The notes under the pieces: model-generated
Database searches by the model: none
The model's input: the letters and a program-made list of their open reading frames with translations, nothing else
Told to the model about the DNA's origin: nothing
Translations under genes and position numbers: made by a program
Shown: positions 1-11,652 of the stretch, in pieces
How positions within the stretch are numbered: the stretch's first letter is position 1
How the letters are laid out: each line of letters starts with the position of its first letter
From: Pseudomonas graminis
GTDB lineage: Bacteria > Pseudomonadota > Gammaproteobacteria > Pseudomonadales > Pseudomonadaceae
Reading direction: 5' to 3'
Length of the DNA: 64,000 nt
NCBI RefSeq assembly: GCF_900111735.1
Contig: NZ_FOHW01000007.1
Coordinates: 121,313-185,312, forward strand

Positions 1-987
1 GCCATGTGCCTGGACGTCGTGGAAAAGGTCGTCGAGAGTGAAGAACTGCTGACCCGGCTGGCCATTCCGCCGGCGTTCTTCGATCTGGTCCGCACCTCGT
101 GGAAGGAAGGGCACCCGCATCTGTATGGCCGCTTTGACTTCAGCTATGACGGCATAAACCCGGCCAAGCTGCTGGAAGCCAACATGGACACGCCTACGTC
201 GGCGTATGAAGCGGGCGCGTTTCAGCTCATCTGGCTTGAGGAGCAGATCCAGCGCGGCGTATTGCCGGCCCATGCTTCGCAGTTCAATTCGATGGCGGAG
301 GACCTGGTTCGGGCGTTTGCGGCGATCAGAGAGGGCGGGACCTTCTACTTCTCGTGCATGTCAGGTTCGATAGAAGACCGAGGAACGACTGAATTCCTGC
401 GCAAAATGGCTGAGCATGTCGGCATCGAAACCCGCCACATCGACATCGAAGACATCGGCCTGAACGCCCACGGCAGATTCGTCGACCTCGAAGGCCGCTG
501 GATCGAGCGCATCTTCAAGCTGCATGCCTGGGAGCATGTCTTCCATGAGCCCCACGGCCAGGCCATCCCCCAGTGCGACACGCAGTTCATCGAACCGGCC
601 TGGAAGGCGATCATTTCGAACAAAGGCATCCTGCCGTTGCTGTGGGAATTCAACGAAGGGCACCCCAATCTGCTGCCGTCCTTTGTGGATAAGCACCCGC
701 AATCTGCGGTGCCAAAGGGCTGGGTGCGCAAGCCGTACTTTTCCCGCGAAGGCGCCAACATCGAAATCCGCACCCCGAGCGATCAGGTCATCTTCGAAGA
801 TGGCCCGTACAACGATGCACCCTACATCCTGCAAGCCTTCGCGCCGTTGCCTCGCTTCGGAGATAGCTACACGCTGATCGGATCGTGGGTGGTGGGGGAT
901 ACTGCTTCAGGGATCGGGATTCGTGAAGACGACAGTTTGATCACCAAGGACAGCAGCCGGTTTTTGCCGCATGTGGTGATTGATTGA
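1..987 (+). CDS. Glutathionylspermidine synthase family protein (5' truncated by window)
   Basis: The frame is open from the first base, so the true start lies upstream; about 328 residues are visible against roughly 385 for the family, so some 50-60 N-terminal residues are missing. The sequence resembles the YgiC/YjfC glutathionylspermidine-synthase group of ATP-grasp C-N ligases: an early GRFDFSYDG stretch, a PTSAYEAGAFQL stretch, and a C-terminal NKGILPLLWEF followed by a WVRKPYFSREG segment typical of the ATP-grasp fold. These enzymes join glutathione or a related peptide to an amine, but YgiC and YjfC have no proven glutathionylspermidine activity, so the substrate is open. Stop at 985-987; the next gene is 240 bases away. 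Confidence 0.85.
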   Translation, partial: AMCLDVVEKVVESEELLTRLAIPPAFFDLVRTSWKEGHPHLYGRFDFSYDGINPAKLLEANMDTPTSAYEAGAFQLIWLEEQIQRGVLPAHASQFNSMAEDLVRAFAAIREGGTFYFSCMSGSIEDRGTTEFLRKMAEHVGIETRHIDIEDIGLNAHGRFVDLEGRWIERIFKLHAWEHVFHEPHGQAIPQCDTQFIEPAWKAIISNKGILPLLWEFNEGHPNLLPSFVDKHPQSAVPKGWVRKPYFSREGANIEIRTPSDQVIFEDGPYNDAPYILQAFAPLPRFGDSYTLIGSWVVGDTASGIGIREDDSLITKDSSRFLPHVVID

Positions 988-1259
988 GGGGATTGGGTTT
1001 ACGGTCGGTGTGCCGCCTTAGTACGAAAAAGCCGGTACTGTACCTCTGACGATACTGGGGAAAAGTCGTCCAGACAGGAGCCTCAGCTAGCGACTTGGGC
1101 GCAGGTCTAGGCAACTAAAACGAGCAGAGGTAGCGCCTTAGCAACTTGGCTCTACCAATCATCACAATAGTCCTGCAATGGAGTGCGGGGAAATCAGCCC
1201 TAGTGGGCACCTTTACAAGGAACGTTCATGAGCAAAAAACCTGAATACTCAAGACCCTC

Positions 1260-1739
1260 ATGGGTGGCGTAGCAGTTATTGATCTGCTGATTTTGTGGTA
1301 TTTCGATTGGTCCGGAGGAGCCTTGGTTGCAGCGCTTGTGCTTGCGACATTTGCCTTATCTGGATGGTGCATCGAGACGATTGCCTACCATCGAGCAGTC
1401 CGAGAAACCAAGTCGGACATCCGCGCTTCCCGGCCCTCGCGCCAAAGATCTTCGAAGTCGGCTGATGGCTTCGTGGAAGGGGGGCTGGTGCTCTGGCAAG
1501 GGCAGCGGCGTATCAGATTTGCTTACCGCAGCTTCGATACAGGCGAATCGGATCGTGAAGTTACGGTGCGGAAGGTGGTTTCCAAGGGAGACTCGAGGCG
1601 CATTTACTTCAACGGTTACTGCCACGTTCGGGGCGAGCCACGAACCTTTCGTGTTGACCGTATCAAGGGACTGGTGGTTGATTCGGCCACGGGGGAAATG
1701 GCCACTTTCCCGCAGCTTTTTGACTTAAGTTCGCAGTAG
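1260..1739 (+). CDS. Small membrane protein with WYL-like C-terminal domain; 5' end probably frameshifted
   Basis: The 159-residue frame has one or two hydrophobic helices (about residues 5-40) and a C-terminal region from about residue 70 with the pattern of a WYL domain (IRFAYRSFD, then a YFNGYCHVRGEPRTFRVDRI stretch). WYL domains often sense ligands or nucleic acid in regulators, but here there is no HTH. The ATG at 1260 has no ribosome binding site. An ATG at 1228 preceded by AAGGA opens a frame reading MSKKPEYSRPSWVA before a stop at 1270; shifting by -1 at the GCG codon joins it to this frame as a continuous hydrophobic helix. I infer that the ancestral gene ran 1228-1739 and lost one base near 1270. 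Function unknown. Confidence 0.6.
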   Translation: MGGVAVIDLLILWYFDWSGGALVAALVLATFALSGWCIETIAYHRAVRETKSDIRASRPSRQRSSKSADGFVEGGLVLWQGQRRIRFAYRSFDTGESDREVTVRKVVSKGDSRRIYFNGYCHVRGEPRTFRVDRIKGLVVDSATGEMATFPQLFDLSSQ

Positions 1740-1876
1740 CTCGGCATTTCGATTAAGCAGCTAGGCGACGGTTGGTATGAAGGTGACTGCCGGCCGGAAG
1801 GCCGTAACGGGCCGAGAATTCGGAGGAAGTTTCGCGCGAAGAATGACGTTCTGCGATTCCAGACTTTCGAAAACAC

Positions 1877-1903
1877 AAAAGCCGCGCAATGCGCGGCTTT
1901 TTA
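1877..1903 (-). terminator. Rho-independent terminator after tRNA-Ile
   Basis: GCCGCGC-AAT-GCGCGGC is flanked by A-runs and T-runs, so it can work in both directions. It lies just past the 3' end of the minus-strand tRNA. Confidence 0.8.
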
Positions 1904-1905
1904 TT

Positions 1906-1982
<77 letters not shown>

Positions 1983-1997
1983 TCAGTAGGCCGCGGA

Positions 1998-4900
1998 TTA
2001 TAACGACGGTTTACGCGCTGTGCTATCCGAAAAGTCCGAAACGGTTGTGCGAAGAAACGTCGCGCAGAATTCCTCTGCGCGCAACGGCAGGCTGACGAGG
2101 TAGCCCTGGATTTGTTCACAGCCTTCGTCTGCCAGGAATTGCTGCTGTTCAAGGGTTTCGACGCCTTCTGCAATGACGGTCAGTTGCATGCTGCGGCCCA
2201 ACGCGATGATGGCACGGACGATGGCCGCATCGTGGGGGTCGTCAGGCAATCCGCGCACGAACGATTGGTCGATCTTGAGGATGTCCAGCGGCAGTCGCTT
2301 GAGGTAACTGAGCGATGAGTAGCCGGTGCCGAAGTCGTCGATCGCCAGCTGCACGCCGAGTTTTTTCAAGCGATGCAGCACTGAAAGCGCTTCTTCGGTC
2401 TGCGACATGATGAAGCTCTCAGTGATCTCCAGCTGCAAACAGCCTGGCTGTAACCGGTGCTGGAGCAGCAGACGCTCGATCCTGTTGACCAGGTTGGGCT
2501 GACGCAGCTGCGCGCCGGCAAGGTTCACTGACAGGGGGCCAAACACGTCGTAGCGCTGGTTCCACTCGTGCAATTGCTGGCAGGCCGTATCGAGCACCCA
2601 TTCGCCGATCTGCAGGATCATGCCGTTTTCTTCTGCCAGCGGAATGAATCGCTCGGGTGGGACGTCGCCGAAAGTGGGGTGGAACCAGCGTATCAGCGCT
2701 TCGGCGCCAACCAGCCGTTGCGTTAGCAAACTGATCTTGGGCTGGTAGGACAGGGTGAACTCGTTACGCTCGATGGCGCGCCGCAGTTCGTGCTCCAGGG
2801 CAATCCGCTCGCTGGCCTGAGCGGTCAGATCGCGCGTGTAGTGCTCGACGCGGTTGCGGCCCTTGGCCTTCGAGCGATACATCGCTGCGTCAGCATTCTT
2901 GATCAGCGTGGCCACATCGGCGCCGTCGGAGGGAAACAATGCGCTGCCGATGCTGGTGCTCATGAAGAATTCGTGTTCGCCCGCCTGGAACGGCGCCGAA
3001 AAGCTGTTGAGCAGCTTGGTTGCGACGGCTTCGGCGTCACCGGGGTTCTGCAGGCCGGGCAGCAGGATGATGAATTCATCGCCGCCGAGTCGCGCGACGG
3101 TGTCGATGTCGCGCAGATTCTCCTTCAGGCGCACCGCAATGCTTTTCAGCAACAGATCGCCGACCGGGTGGCCGAGGCTGTCGTTGATGTGCTTGAAGCG
3201 GTCCAGATCCAGAAACAACACCGCGCCAAGGCTGTGAGCCGCTCTTGAGTGAGCCAGCGCGGCGTGCAGCCGGCTTTCGAACAGCGTCCGGTTCGGCAGG
3301 CCGGTCAAGGGATCGTGGTGCGCCTGATAATCCAGCCGGGCCTGAGCCTGCTTCAGGCTGGAGATATCAGCGAACACCGCGACGAAGTGAGTGATGAACT
3401 TATCGCGATTGCGCACAGCGCTGATGGTCAGCCAGCTCGGATAGATCTCACCATTTTTGCGCCGGTTGCTGATTTCGCCCTGCCAATGGCCCTCTGCAGT
3501 CAGTTGGTACCACATGGCGGCGTAGAACGCGCTGTCGTGGAGTCCGGACGCCAGCAATCGTGGCGTGTCGCCGAGCGCTTCCTGTTCGCTGTAGCCGGTG
3601 ATCTCGCTGAAGGCCCGGTTGACTGCGTTGATCCGCTGCCGGGTGTCAGTAATCAACACGCCTTCCGCAGTGCTCTCGAACACCGTCGCGGCCAGTTGCA
3701 GCTTTTCCTGCATCTGGTGGCGGTCGGTGATGTCGCGCGCGATGGTGAGCATGCAGTCCTCACCGGCAATCGGCAGTGGTCGCGCGGAAATCTCGCACAG
3801 GCGGATCTGACCATCTCTGCGACGAATGTGGCTGGTGAAGTCCTTCACGAACCCATCACGCCTCAATTGCTCAAGCAGTTGCTGTCGCTCGTTCAGGTCT
3901 ACCCAGATGTTCAGGTCAAGGGTTGTGCGGTCCAGCGACAGCGAGCTGTGATAACCGGTAATGCGGCTGAAACCGTCATTCACCTCCACCAGCAGGCCGT
4001 CGTTCTGCCGCGTAATCAGCAGGCCGTCGGGAGAGGAGTGGAACGCTTTGGCAAATTTCTCTTCGGACATTTGCAGTTGTTGCTGGGCCTCCTTGAGCGG
4101 CGTGATGTCCCTCACCACTAGAACCACTGCGGCAGTGGAATCCAGATCAAAGGGTTCGGCTGACAGAAGCCCGGTGAACAGGCGGCCATCACTGCGTCGA
4201 AATGGCATTTCCAGATTGCGAATGCTGCCCCTTTGAAGGCGTTGCAGCAGGCTGTGCCCGATGTCGGGAATGCCCCATATATCCAGCTCGGAAGGCACGC
4301 GTCCGACAACGTCGGCCGGACTGACGCCGATCTGCTCCGCGAATGCCGGATTGGCCTCCAAAAAGCAGCCGTCGGAAAGGCGTGCAATCACCAGCATGTC
4401 GGGGCACTGCGCGAACACCGAGGCGAACTTCCCTTCTGAAAGACGCAGCGCCTCTTCGGTTTGCTTGGCTTCGCTGATGTCGATCATCAGTCCGCGCATC
4501 ACGGGCTCTCGGCCATAGCCGATCATGCTCACGATGTCTCGAATCCAGACCACCCTGCCGTCGGCGCTCAGGACTCGATAATCGAGGCTGTGATCATTGC
4601 CTTTCGCTACCTCCCGGTCGCAGTAGGCCTGTGCGTCGTCGACGTCCTCCGGGTGGACGATGCTTCGCCAGAATCCGGGTCTTCGCCACTGGTGCAGCGG
4701 ATACCCCAACAATTCCTGCGCGTGGGGCGAGACGTAGTTGTAGGAATAGTCTTGGGTATTGGCTTCCCATGCGATTGCCGAAAGGCTCTCGATCATCCCG
4801 CGATAATGGTATTCGCTGCTGCGCAGCTCCTGTTCCAGGGAAATTCGGCGTGAGATTTCCGAACTGAGACGGCGGTTGATGCGCACTACGATGGCCAGCA

Positions 4901-5246
4901 CCGTCGTCAGGAACAATAATCCTGGAAGTCCGATGAGCAGAAATTCGTGCCAGAGCTTGCTGCGCTCACTGGAGTGGGTGTCCGCCTGTGATGCGGAGGG
5001 AAGATCATCCAGTCCGCTGAACTGTTCGGGTTGGCGACTTTGATCGACACCGACGAATCGGTCGCTGCTCAACTCCGTGGGAAGATGGCGGCTTATCCCG
5101 GCTGCCTCTCCGGACTCTATATCCTCGCCGGGTAGCCACTCTTGCTGAATCGTTTGCCCGTTTTCCCCGTCGTAAAGCGATGCCTGGGCAGTGACAGCAG
5201 CGGGGGCGAGCACGCATAAGAGAGCAATGGCCGGCATCCAGATCAT
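1998..5246 (-). CDS. Membrane PAS/PAC-GGDEF-EAL cyclic-di-GMP protein
   Basis: The product has 1082 residues: a signal-like N terminus (to about 20), a short periplasmic stretch of some 85 residues, one membrane helix (about 105-128), four PAS/PAC modules (about 145-640), a GGDEF domain and an EAL domain. The GGDEF site is intact (RLGGDEFIILL), and so are EAL hallmarks (AEALIRWFHP and DDFGTGYSSL), so both diguanylate cyclase and phosphodiesterase activity are possible. Its position next to tRNA-Ile and rpoD matches that of P. aeruginosa RmcA, a redox-linked c-di-GMP enzyme, but RmcA carries a large periplasmic ligand-binding domain that is absent here, so I do not assign the name. It is transcribed toward the tRNA. 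Confidence 0.9.
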   Translation of the reverse strand: MIWMPAIALLCVLAPAAVTAQASLYDGENGQTIQQEWLPGEDIESGEAAGISRHLPTELSSDRFVGVDQSRQPEQFSGLDDLPSASQADTHSSERSKLWHEFLLIGLPGLLFLTTVLAIVVRINRRLSSEISRRISLEQELRSSEYHYRGMIESLSAIAWEANTQDYSYNYVSPHAQELLGYPLHQWRRPGFWRSIVHPEDVDDAQAYCDREVAKGNDHSLDYRVLSADGRVVWIRDIVSMIGYGREPVMRGLMIDISEAKQTEEALRLSEGKFASVFAQCPDMLVIARLSDGCFLEANPAFAEQIGVSPADVVGRVPSELDIWGIPDIGHSLLQRLQRGSIRNLEMPFRRSDGRLFTGLLSAEPFDLDSTAAVVLVVRDITPLKEAQQQLQMSEEKFAKAFHSSPDGLLITRQNDGLLVEVNDGFSRITGYHSSLSLDRTTLDLNIWVDLNERQQLLEQLRRDGFVKDFTSHIRRRDGQIRLCEISARPLPIAGEDCMLTIARDITDRHQMQEKLQLAATVFESTAEGVLITDTRQRINAVNRAFSEITGYSEQEALGDTPRLLASGLHDSAFYAAMWYQLTAEGHWQGEISNRRKNGEIYPSWLTISAVRNRDKFITHFVAVFADISSLKQAQARLDYQAHHDPLTGLPNRTLFESRLHAALAHSRAAHSLGAVLFLDLDRFKHINDSLGHPVGDLLLKSIAVRLKENLRDIDTVARLGGDEFIILLPGLQNPGDAEAVATKLLNSFSAPFQAGEHEFFMSTSIGSALFPSDGADVATLIKNADAAMYRSKAKGRNRVEHYTRDLTAQASERIALEHELRRAIERNEFTLSYQPKISLLTQRLVGAEALIRWFHPTFGDVPPERFIPLAEENGMILQIGEWVLDTACQQLHEWNQRYDVFGPLSVNLAGAQLRQPNLVNRIERLLLQHRLQPGCLQLEITESFIMSQTEEALSVLHRLKKLGVQLAIDDFGTGYSSLSYLKRLPLDILKIDQSFVRGLPDDPHDAAIVRAIIALGRSMQLTVIAEGVETLEQQQFLADEGCEQIQGYLVSLPLRAEEFCATFLRTTVSDFSDSTARKPSL

Positions 5247-5338
5247 GGCAGCCTCGGTGATTCATGGATGAGAATCAACCGAGTGTAGTCGGGCTGGACA
5301 ACAGTGGCACTCTGCCGGAAATTTATTCCTTAAAACGC

Positions 5339-5365
5339 AAAACCCCCAGCAATGCCGGGGGTTTT
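5339..5365 (-). terminator. Rho-independent terminator of rpoD
   Basis: AAAACCCCC and GGGGGTTTT form a strong hairpin 16 bases past the rpoD stop; read on the minus strand it ends in TTTT. Confidence 0.85.
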
Positions 5366-5380
5366 GGTATGACGCTTCGC

Positions 5381-7225
<1,845 letters not shown>

Positions 7226-7292
7226 AACACCCTATCCACTGAAGGTCTTGGCGGGCAAAAAACAAGCCGGGGATTATACCCGAGCTATGACC

Positions 7293-9260
7293 TCACACGC
7301 CAGTTGAGGTCGGGGTTTGTGCAGGAACTTTGCGATTTAACAGGTTGAGCAGCTGAACTTTTTCTTCTGCGCTCAGGCCTGACTGCCGTTCCTTCCTGAT
7401 CAATTGCTCCAGATGTCGCTCGCGTTGGCGGGCAGACAAGCTAGTTATAGTGTCGAAAAACTGTTGTTCAAGGTTATCGGCCGAGATCAGCCATTCCTTT
7501 TCTGCCAGTTGACGCAATAATCGTCCTTGATCGGTGCCATGCCAGCGGGCAATCAATTGCATCGTTCGCAGCTTCGGGTTTTTCTGTGTAGCGTCAATCA
7601 GCGCCACCAGCAGCTGCGAATACACGTTCTCTTCATCGGCGAACGTACTAGCGTTAGCTACCTGTGCTGACAGTTCAGGGTGATGCAGCAACGTTCTGAG
7701 TGCTGTCAGCGCCGGCGGCTCAACCGTCGCCGGTGTGCGTGGTCCGCGAGGTTCGAAATCAGGACGCTTGCCGTTCTTGTCCCATTTCTTGCCTTTGTCC
7801 CACGGCTTCTTGTCCCATTTCTTCTGCTGACCGCCCGGCGCGTTCGGTGTCCATTCCTGCTGCGCCTGGTAATCATGCTGCTGGTAATCGCCGTAATCCG
7901 GCACGGCTTCGTAATCGAAGCCGGGATCGTAGCTGGGCTGAGCTTCCGCCGGGGCGGACTGCATCAACTGGTTGACCGCAGCGGTGTCCAGCCCGGTGAT
8001 TTCTTTGAGGCGTCGACGCATCAGCTCGCGCAAATTGGCGCCCGGCACTTTTTCGATCAGCGGCGCGGCCAGTGTCACCAAGTGCGCCTTGCCTTCCAGG
8101 GAGCGCGGATCGGCCTCCTTGGTCAGCTGCTCGAAAAAATAGTCAGCCAGCGGTTGAGCGTGCTGGTTGATTCTCGCCTTGAACGCGTCAGTGCCTTCGG
8201 CGCGCACAAGGGTGTCGGGATCCTCCCCCTCGGGGAGAAACAGAAACCTCGCGCGCCGGCCGTCCTGTAGACCGGGAATCGTCGCTTCCAGTGCGCGCCA
8301 GGCGGCGTTTCGGCCAGCCTGATCACCGTCGAAGCAGAACAGCACGTTCGGTACCACACGAAAAAGCCGCTTCAAATGCTCTTCACTGGTCGCCGTACCC
8401 AGCGTCGCAACGGCGTTGCGCAGACCTTGTTGGGCCAGTGCAATAACGTCCATGTAGCCTTCGACGACGATAATCTCGTCCAGGTTACGGTTAAATTTCC
8501 GAGCTTCGAATAAACCGTACAACTCCTGACCCTTATGAAACACCGGGGTTTCAGGAGAGTTCAGGTATTTGGGCTTGTCGTCGCCCAGTACCCGCCCGCC
8601 AAATGCGATCACGCGGCCGCGACTGTCGCGAATGGGGAACATCACCCGGTCGCGAAAACGGTCGTAGCGTTTGCCGGTTTCGGCGTTTTCGATCAGCAGG
8701 CCGGCATCGATCATCGCCTTCTGTTGAAGGGTATCGCTGCTAAGGTGTTTGTAGAGGTTGTCCCAGCCAGGAGGGGCGAAGCCCAGTCCGAAGTCGCGGG
8801 CAATCTCGCCTGACAGGCCGCGGCCTTTCAGGTATTCCACCGCAGATCTTCGCGTTGGATGGCTCTTCAGCGCAGCCCGGTAAAAATCGGCGGCGGCTGT
8901 TAATAGAGGGTAGAGCGGCGAATCGGTAGGCTGCCGGGGCTTTTGCCCTTTTACACCTTGTTCGCGAGGGACTTCCATCCCGGCCGCTTTGGCCAGGTCT
9001 TCGACAGCCTGAGGGAAATCCAGGTTGTCGTGGTCCATGATGAAGCCGAGGGCATTGCCACCCGCACCGCAGCCGAAGCAGTAATAGAACTGTTTGTCCG
9101 GGCTGACGCTGAACGACGGTGTCTTCTCTTTATGGAAAGGACAACAGGCGCTGAAGTTCTTGCCGGTCTTTTTTAATTGAACGCGTGAGCTGACAACATC
9201 GACGATGTCGGTGCGGTTCAGGAGGTCGTCAATAAAACCTTGGGGAATCAGTCCGGCCAT
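7293..9260 (-). CDS. dnaG: DNA primase DnaG
   Basis: The 655-residue primase makes the RNA primers for replication. The CHC2 zinc finger has Cys40, His43, Cys61 and Cys64. The TOPRIM core follows, with VEGYMDVIALAQ at about 265-276 and a CFDGDQAGRNAA motif that holds the metal-binding acidic residues. The C-terminal domain should bind the DnaB helicase. A linker at about 470-515 is rich in Lys, Trp and Asp, with a repeated KKWDK-type unit, and is far less conserved in look than its surroundings. It is the middle gene of the macromolecular synthesis operon, with a hairpin between it and rpsU. Confidence 0.99.
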   Translation of the reverse strand: MAGLIPQGFIDDLLNRTDIVDVVSSRVQLKKTGKNFSACCPFHKEKTPSFSVSPDKQFYYCFGCGAGGNALGFIMDHDNLDFPQAVEDLAKAAGMEVPREQGVKGQKPRQPTDSPLYPLLTAAADFYRAALKSHPTRRSAVEYLKGRGLSGEIARDFGLGFAPPGWDNLYKHLSSDTLQQKAMIDAGLLIENAETGKRYDRFRDRVMFPIRDSRGRVIAFGGRVLGDDKPKYLNSPETPVFHKGQELYGLFEARKFNRNLDEIIVVEGYMDVIALAQQGLRNAVATLGTATSEEHLKRLFRVVPNVLFCFDGDQAGRNAAWRALEATIPGLQDGRRARFLFLPEGEDPDTLVRAEGTDAFKARINQHAQPLADYFFEQLTKEADPRSLEGKAHLVTLAAPLIEKVPGANLRELMRRRLKEITGLDTAAVNQLMQSAPAEAQPSYDPGFDYEAVPDYGDYQQHDYQAQQEWTPNAPGGQQKKWDKKPWDKGKKWDKNGKRPDFEPRGPRTPATVEPPALTALRTLLHHPELSAQVANASTFADEENVYSQLLVALIDATQKNPKLRTMQLIARWHGTDQGRLLRQLAEKEWLISADNLEQQFFDTITSLSARQRERHLEQLIRKERQSGLSAEEKVQLLNLLNRKVPAQTPTSTGV

Positions 9261-9472
9261 GGCGTTCTCATCATCAGGCGCCCCGCCAGGAATATCGTGG
9301 CGAATCCAAACCGTAACGACGGTTGCTTGGTCAGTGTAGACGGGCCAACGCGGCCTGAATCAGGCTGGAGGAAATCGACGGGGTGTGTCTCGGTCGCATC
9401 TGCGGCGTCAACAGCCTCTGTCTTGTGTTGCTTGATCGGTGATGCTTGAGGCTAAAACTGCAACTGCCGACA

Positions 9473-9493
9473 GCCCGGCTTTGAAGGCCGGGC
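9473..9493 (-). terminator. Hairpin between rpsU and dnaG
   Basis: GCCCGGC and GCCGGGC form a 7-bp stem with a 7-base loop, 30 bases past the rpsU stop. There is no long T-run on the minus strand, which fits a partial terminator that lets some transcription reach dnaG and rpoD, as described for this operon in E. coli. Confidence 0.55.
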
Positions 9494-9522
9494 AAGGCAG
9501 AAGCTTGCGTCAGACGCCTGTA

Positions 9523-9738
9523 TTAATACAGACGAACGGCGCGGCGCTGTTCGCGCTGTACTTTCTTGGCGTGACGCTTAACAGCAGCTGCTGCTTTACG
9601 CTTACGCTCAGAAGTCGGCTTCTCGTAAAATTCGCGGCTACGAACTTCAGCCAGAACACCGGCTTTTTCGCAGGAGCGCTTGAAACGACGCAGAGCTACG
9701 TCGAAGGGTTCGTTCTCTTTAACTTTGACGGCTGGCAT
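9523..9738 (-). CDS. rpsU: 30S ribosomal protein S21
   Basis: This is a 71-residue, highly basic protein with the S21 pattern: [17 protein letters not shown] near the N terminus, then a Lys/Arg-rich tail ending RRAVRLY. S21 sits on the 30S platform near the 3' end of 16S rRNA and helps mRNA selection at initiation. It is the first gene of rpsU-dnaG-rpoD and is divergent from tsaD across a 196-base gap. Confidence 0.98.
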
Positions 9739-9934
9739 CCAGAGCTACCTTCATTCATTACCGGGGTCAACGCTTACTGCAACGCTTGCACTAAGTACGT
9801 CGGTTTTTAAGGGTTGCGGATGTTAACCCCTTGCTTCGCGGAATGCAAAGCCTCTGATCGAAAAGCACTGGTCGCAGGCATGAGCGGCGACTATTATGCG
9901 CGCCTTCGAATTCAGCCCCAACAAGGCGTACCCC

Positions 9935-10960
9935 ATGCTAGTACTGGGAATGGAAACTTCCTGCGATGAGACCGGTGTCGCGCTGTACGACAGCGAACGC
10001 GGGCTGCTTGCCGATGCATTATTCAGCCAGATCGACCTGCACCGCGTCTATGGCGGCGTGGTCCCGGAGCTCGCCTCCCGTGACCACGTAAAACGCATGC
10101 TGCCCTTGATTCGTCAGGTGTTGGCCGAGGCCGACTGCGCCGTGACCCAGATCGATGCCATCGCTTATACCGCAGGCCCGGGGCTGGTAGGGGCTCTGCT
10201 GGTGGGGGCCTCATGCGCACAGGCTCTGGCGTTTGCGTGGGACATCCCGGCACTGGGTGTCCACCACATGGAAGGGCATTTGCTGGCACCGATGCTGGAG
10301 GAAAATCCCCCTGAGTTTCCGTTCGTCGCTTTGTTGGTTTCAGGCGGCCATACGCAGCTGGTTCGCGTCGATGGCATTGGTCTTTACGAGCTGCTTGGCG
10401 AAACCCTGGACGACGCCGCCGGCGAAGCCTTCGACAAAACCGCGAAGATGATGGGCCTGAATTACCCCGGCGGTCCGGAGATTTCACGTCTGGCGCAATC
10501 CGGTGTGGCCGGGCGTTTTGTTTTCCCGCGTCCGATGACGGACCGCCCCGGGCTGGATTTCAGCTTCAGCGGCTTGAAAACCTTCTCCCTGAACACCTGG
10601 CAGCAGTGCCAGAGCGCCGGGGACGACAGCGAGCAAACCCGTTGCGACATCTCGCTGGCCTTCCAGCAGGCGGTGGTGGACACTTTGACTATCAAGTGCA
10701 AACGCGCGCTGAAGCAGACCGGACTCAAGCGTCTGGTCATCGCCGGCGGCGTGAGCGCGAACAAGGCGTTGCGCCTGTCGCTGGAGCAGATGCTCGATGG
10801 CCTGGGTGGGAATGTCTATTACGCCAGGCCTGAGTTCTGCACCGACAACGGCGCGATGATCGCCTTTGCCGGCTGCCAGCGTTTGCAGGCAGGGCAGAGG
10901 GAAAGTCTGAGCATTACGGTTCAAGCGCGCTGGCCGATGGAGCAGTTGCCAGGTCTCTGA
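9935..10960 (+). CDS. tsaD: tRNA N6-adenosine threonylcarbamoyltransferase TsaD
   Basis: This 341-residue ASKHA-fold enzyme transfers the threonylcarbamoyl group from TC-AMP to A37 of ANN-decoding tRNAs, together with TsaB and TsaE. The start [12 protein letters not shown], the metal ligands in [10 protein letters not shown] and the [10 protein letters not shown] and VSGGHTQL motifs are intact. I chose the ATG at 9935, with AAGG eight bases upstream, over an in-frame ATG at 9896. The start [12 protein letters not shown] is the family start, and a TATTAT -10-like element at 9892-9897 would put the transcript start after 9896. It lies divergent to rpsU, as in many gammaproteobacteria. Confidence 0.97.
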   Translation: MLVLGMETSCDETGVALYDSERGLLADALFSQIDLHRVYGGVVPELASRDHVKRMLPLIRQVLAEADCAVTQIDAIAYTAGPGLVGALLVGASCAQALAFAWDIPALGVHHMEGHLLAPMLEENPPEFPFVALLVSGGHTQLVRVDGIGLYELLGETLDDAAGEAFDKTAKMMGLNYPGGPEISRLAQSGVAGRFVFPRPMTDRPGLDFSFSGLKTFSLNTWQQCQSAGDDSEQTRCDISLAFQQAVVDTLTIKCKRALKQTGLKRLVIAGGVSANKALRLSLEQMLDGLGGNVYYARPEFCTDNGAMIAFAGCQRLQAGQRESLSITVQARWPMEQLPGL

Positions 10961-11008
10961 TGGCAAGGCGGTGCAAGCGGCTGGATAGGGTCGTGACAGT
11001 GTGTCGCT

Positions 11009-11578
11009 TCAGAAATGCCGTTCGCGCCCGGCAAACAGGTCGCGTAGATTGCCCCGATGGCGCCAGACGATGAGCAGCGTTAACACACTCATCGGCAGCA
11101 AGGCGTGGGGTTCCTGCCATGCAAGCAGCGGCAACGTCAGCGGCGTGGCGATCAACGAGGCCAGTGAACTGGTGCGGGTCAGGTAGAACGTCAGCAGCCA
11201 GGCGCCGATGGCGAGCAGGGCGGCTGGCGGATATAACGCCAGCAACATGCCGGCGGCAGTGGCCACGCCCTTGCCGCCACGAAAACGGAAGTACAACGGG
11301 AACAGATGCCCCAGTACGGCGCACAGTCCGATCCAGGCTTGCAGCCGCGGGTCCAAGTCCAACCCTCTGGCAATCAGCACCGGAATCATGCCTTTGCAGA
11401 CGTCGCCAATCAGGGTCAGCACGGCGAGTTTCTTGCCGGCCAGGCGCAGCATGTTGGTGGCGCCGGCGTTGCCCGAGCCACTGGCGCGCGGGTCCGGGCG
11501 ACCGGTTATGCGGCTGATCAGGATGGCGAAGGACAGTGAGCCGAGCAGGTAGGCGAGGACCGCCAGTAACCAAAACAT
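11009..11578 (-). CDS. plsY: Glycerol-3-phosphate acyltransferase PlsY
   Basis: This is a 189-residue inner-membrane protein with about five hydrophobic helices. The PlsY motifs are present: [14 protein letters not shown] (glycerol-phosphate and phosphate binding), and [13 protein letters not shown]. It moves the acyl group from acyl-phosphate, made by PlsX, to glycerol 3-phosphate, the first step of phospholipid synthesis. An in-frame ATG at 11587 would add three residues (MVT); the family normally begins at MFWLLA, so I used 11578. It is convergent with tsaD and divergent from folB. Confidence 0.95.
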   Translation of the reverse strand: MFWLLAVLAYLLGSLSFAILISRITGRPDPRASGSGNAGATNMLRLAGKKLAVLTLIGDVCKGMIPVLIARGLDLDPRLQAWIGLCAVLGHLFPLYFRFRGGKGVATAAGMLLALYPPAALLAIGAWLLTFYLTRTSSLASLIATPLTLPLLAWQEPHALLPMSVLTLLIVWRHRGNLRDLFAGRERHF

Positions 11579-11652
11579 GGTAACCATTCCGGGCGAGGGT
11601 GCCTTGATTCTAACGGCGCATCGCGCCCTTGTCGTGCAGCGGAGAGATAGGC

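Noticed and set aside
1228..1275. Programmed -1 frameshift at the WYL-like gene
   Set aside because: There is no slippery heptamer or following hairpin at the joint; a plain indel is simpler.
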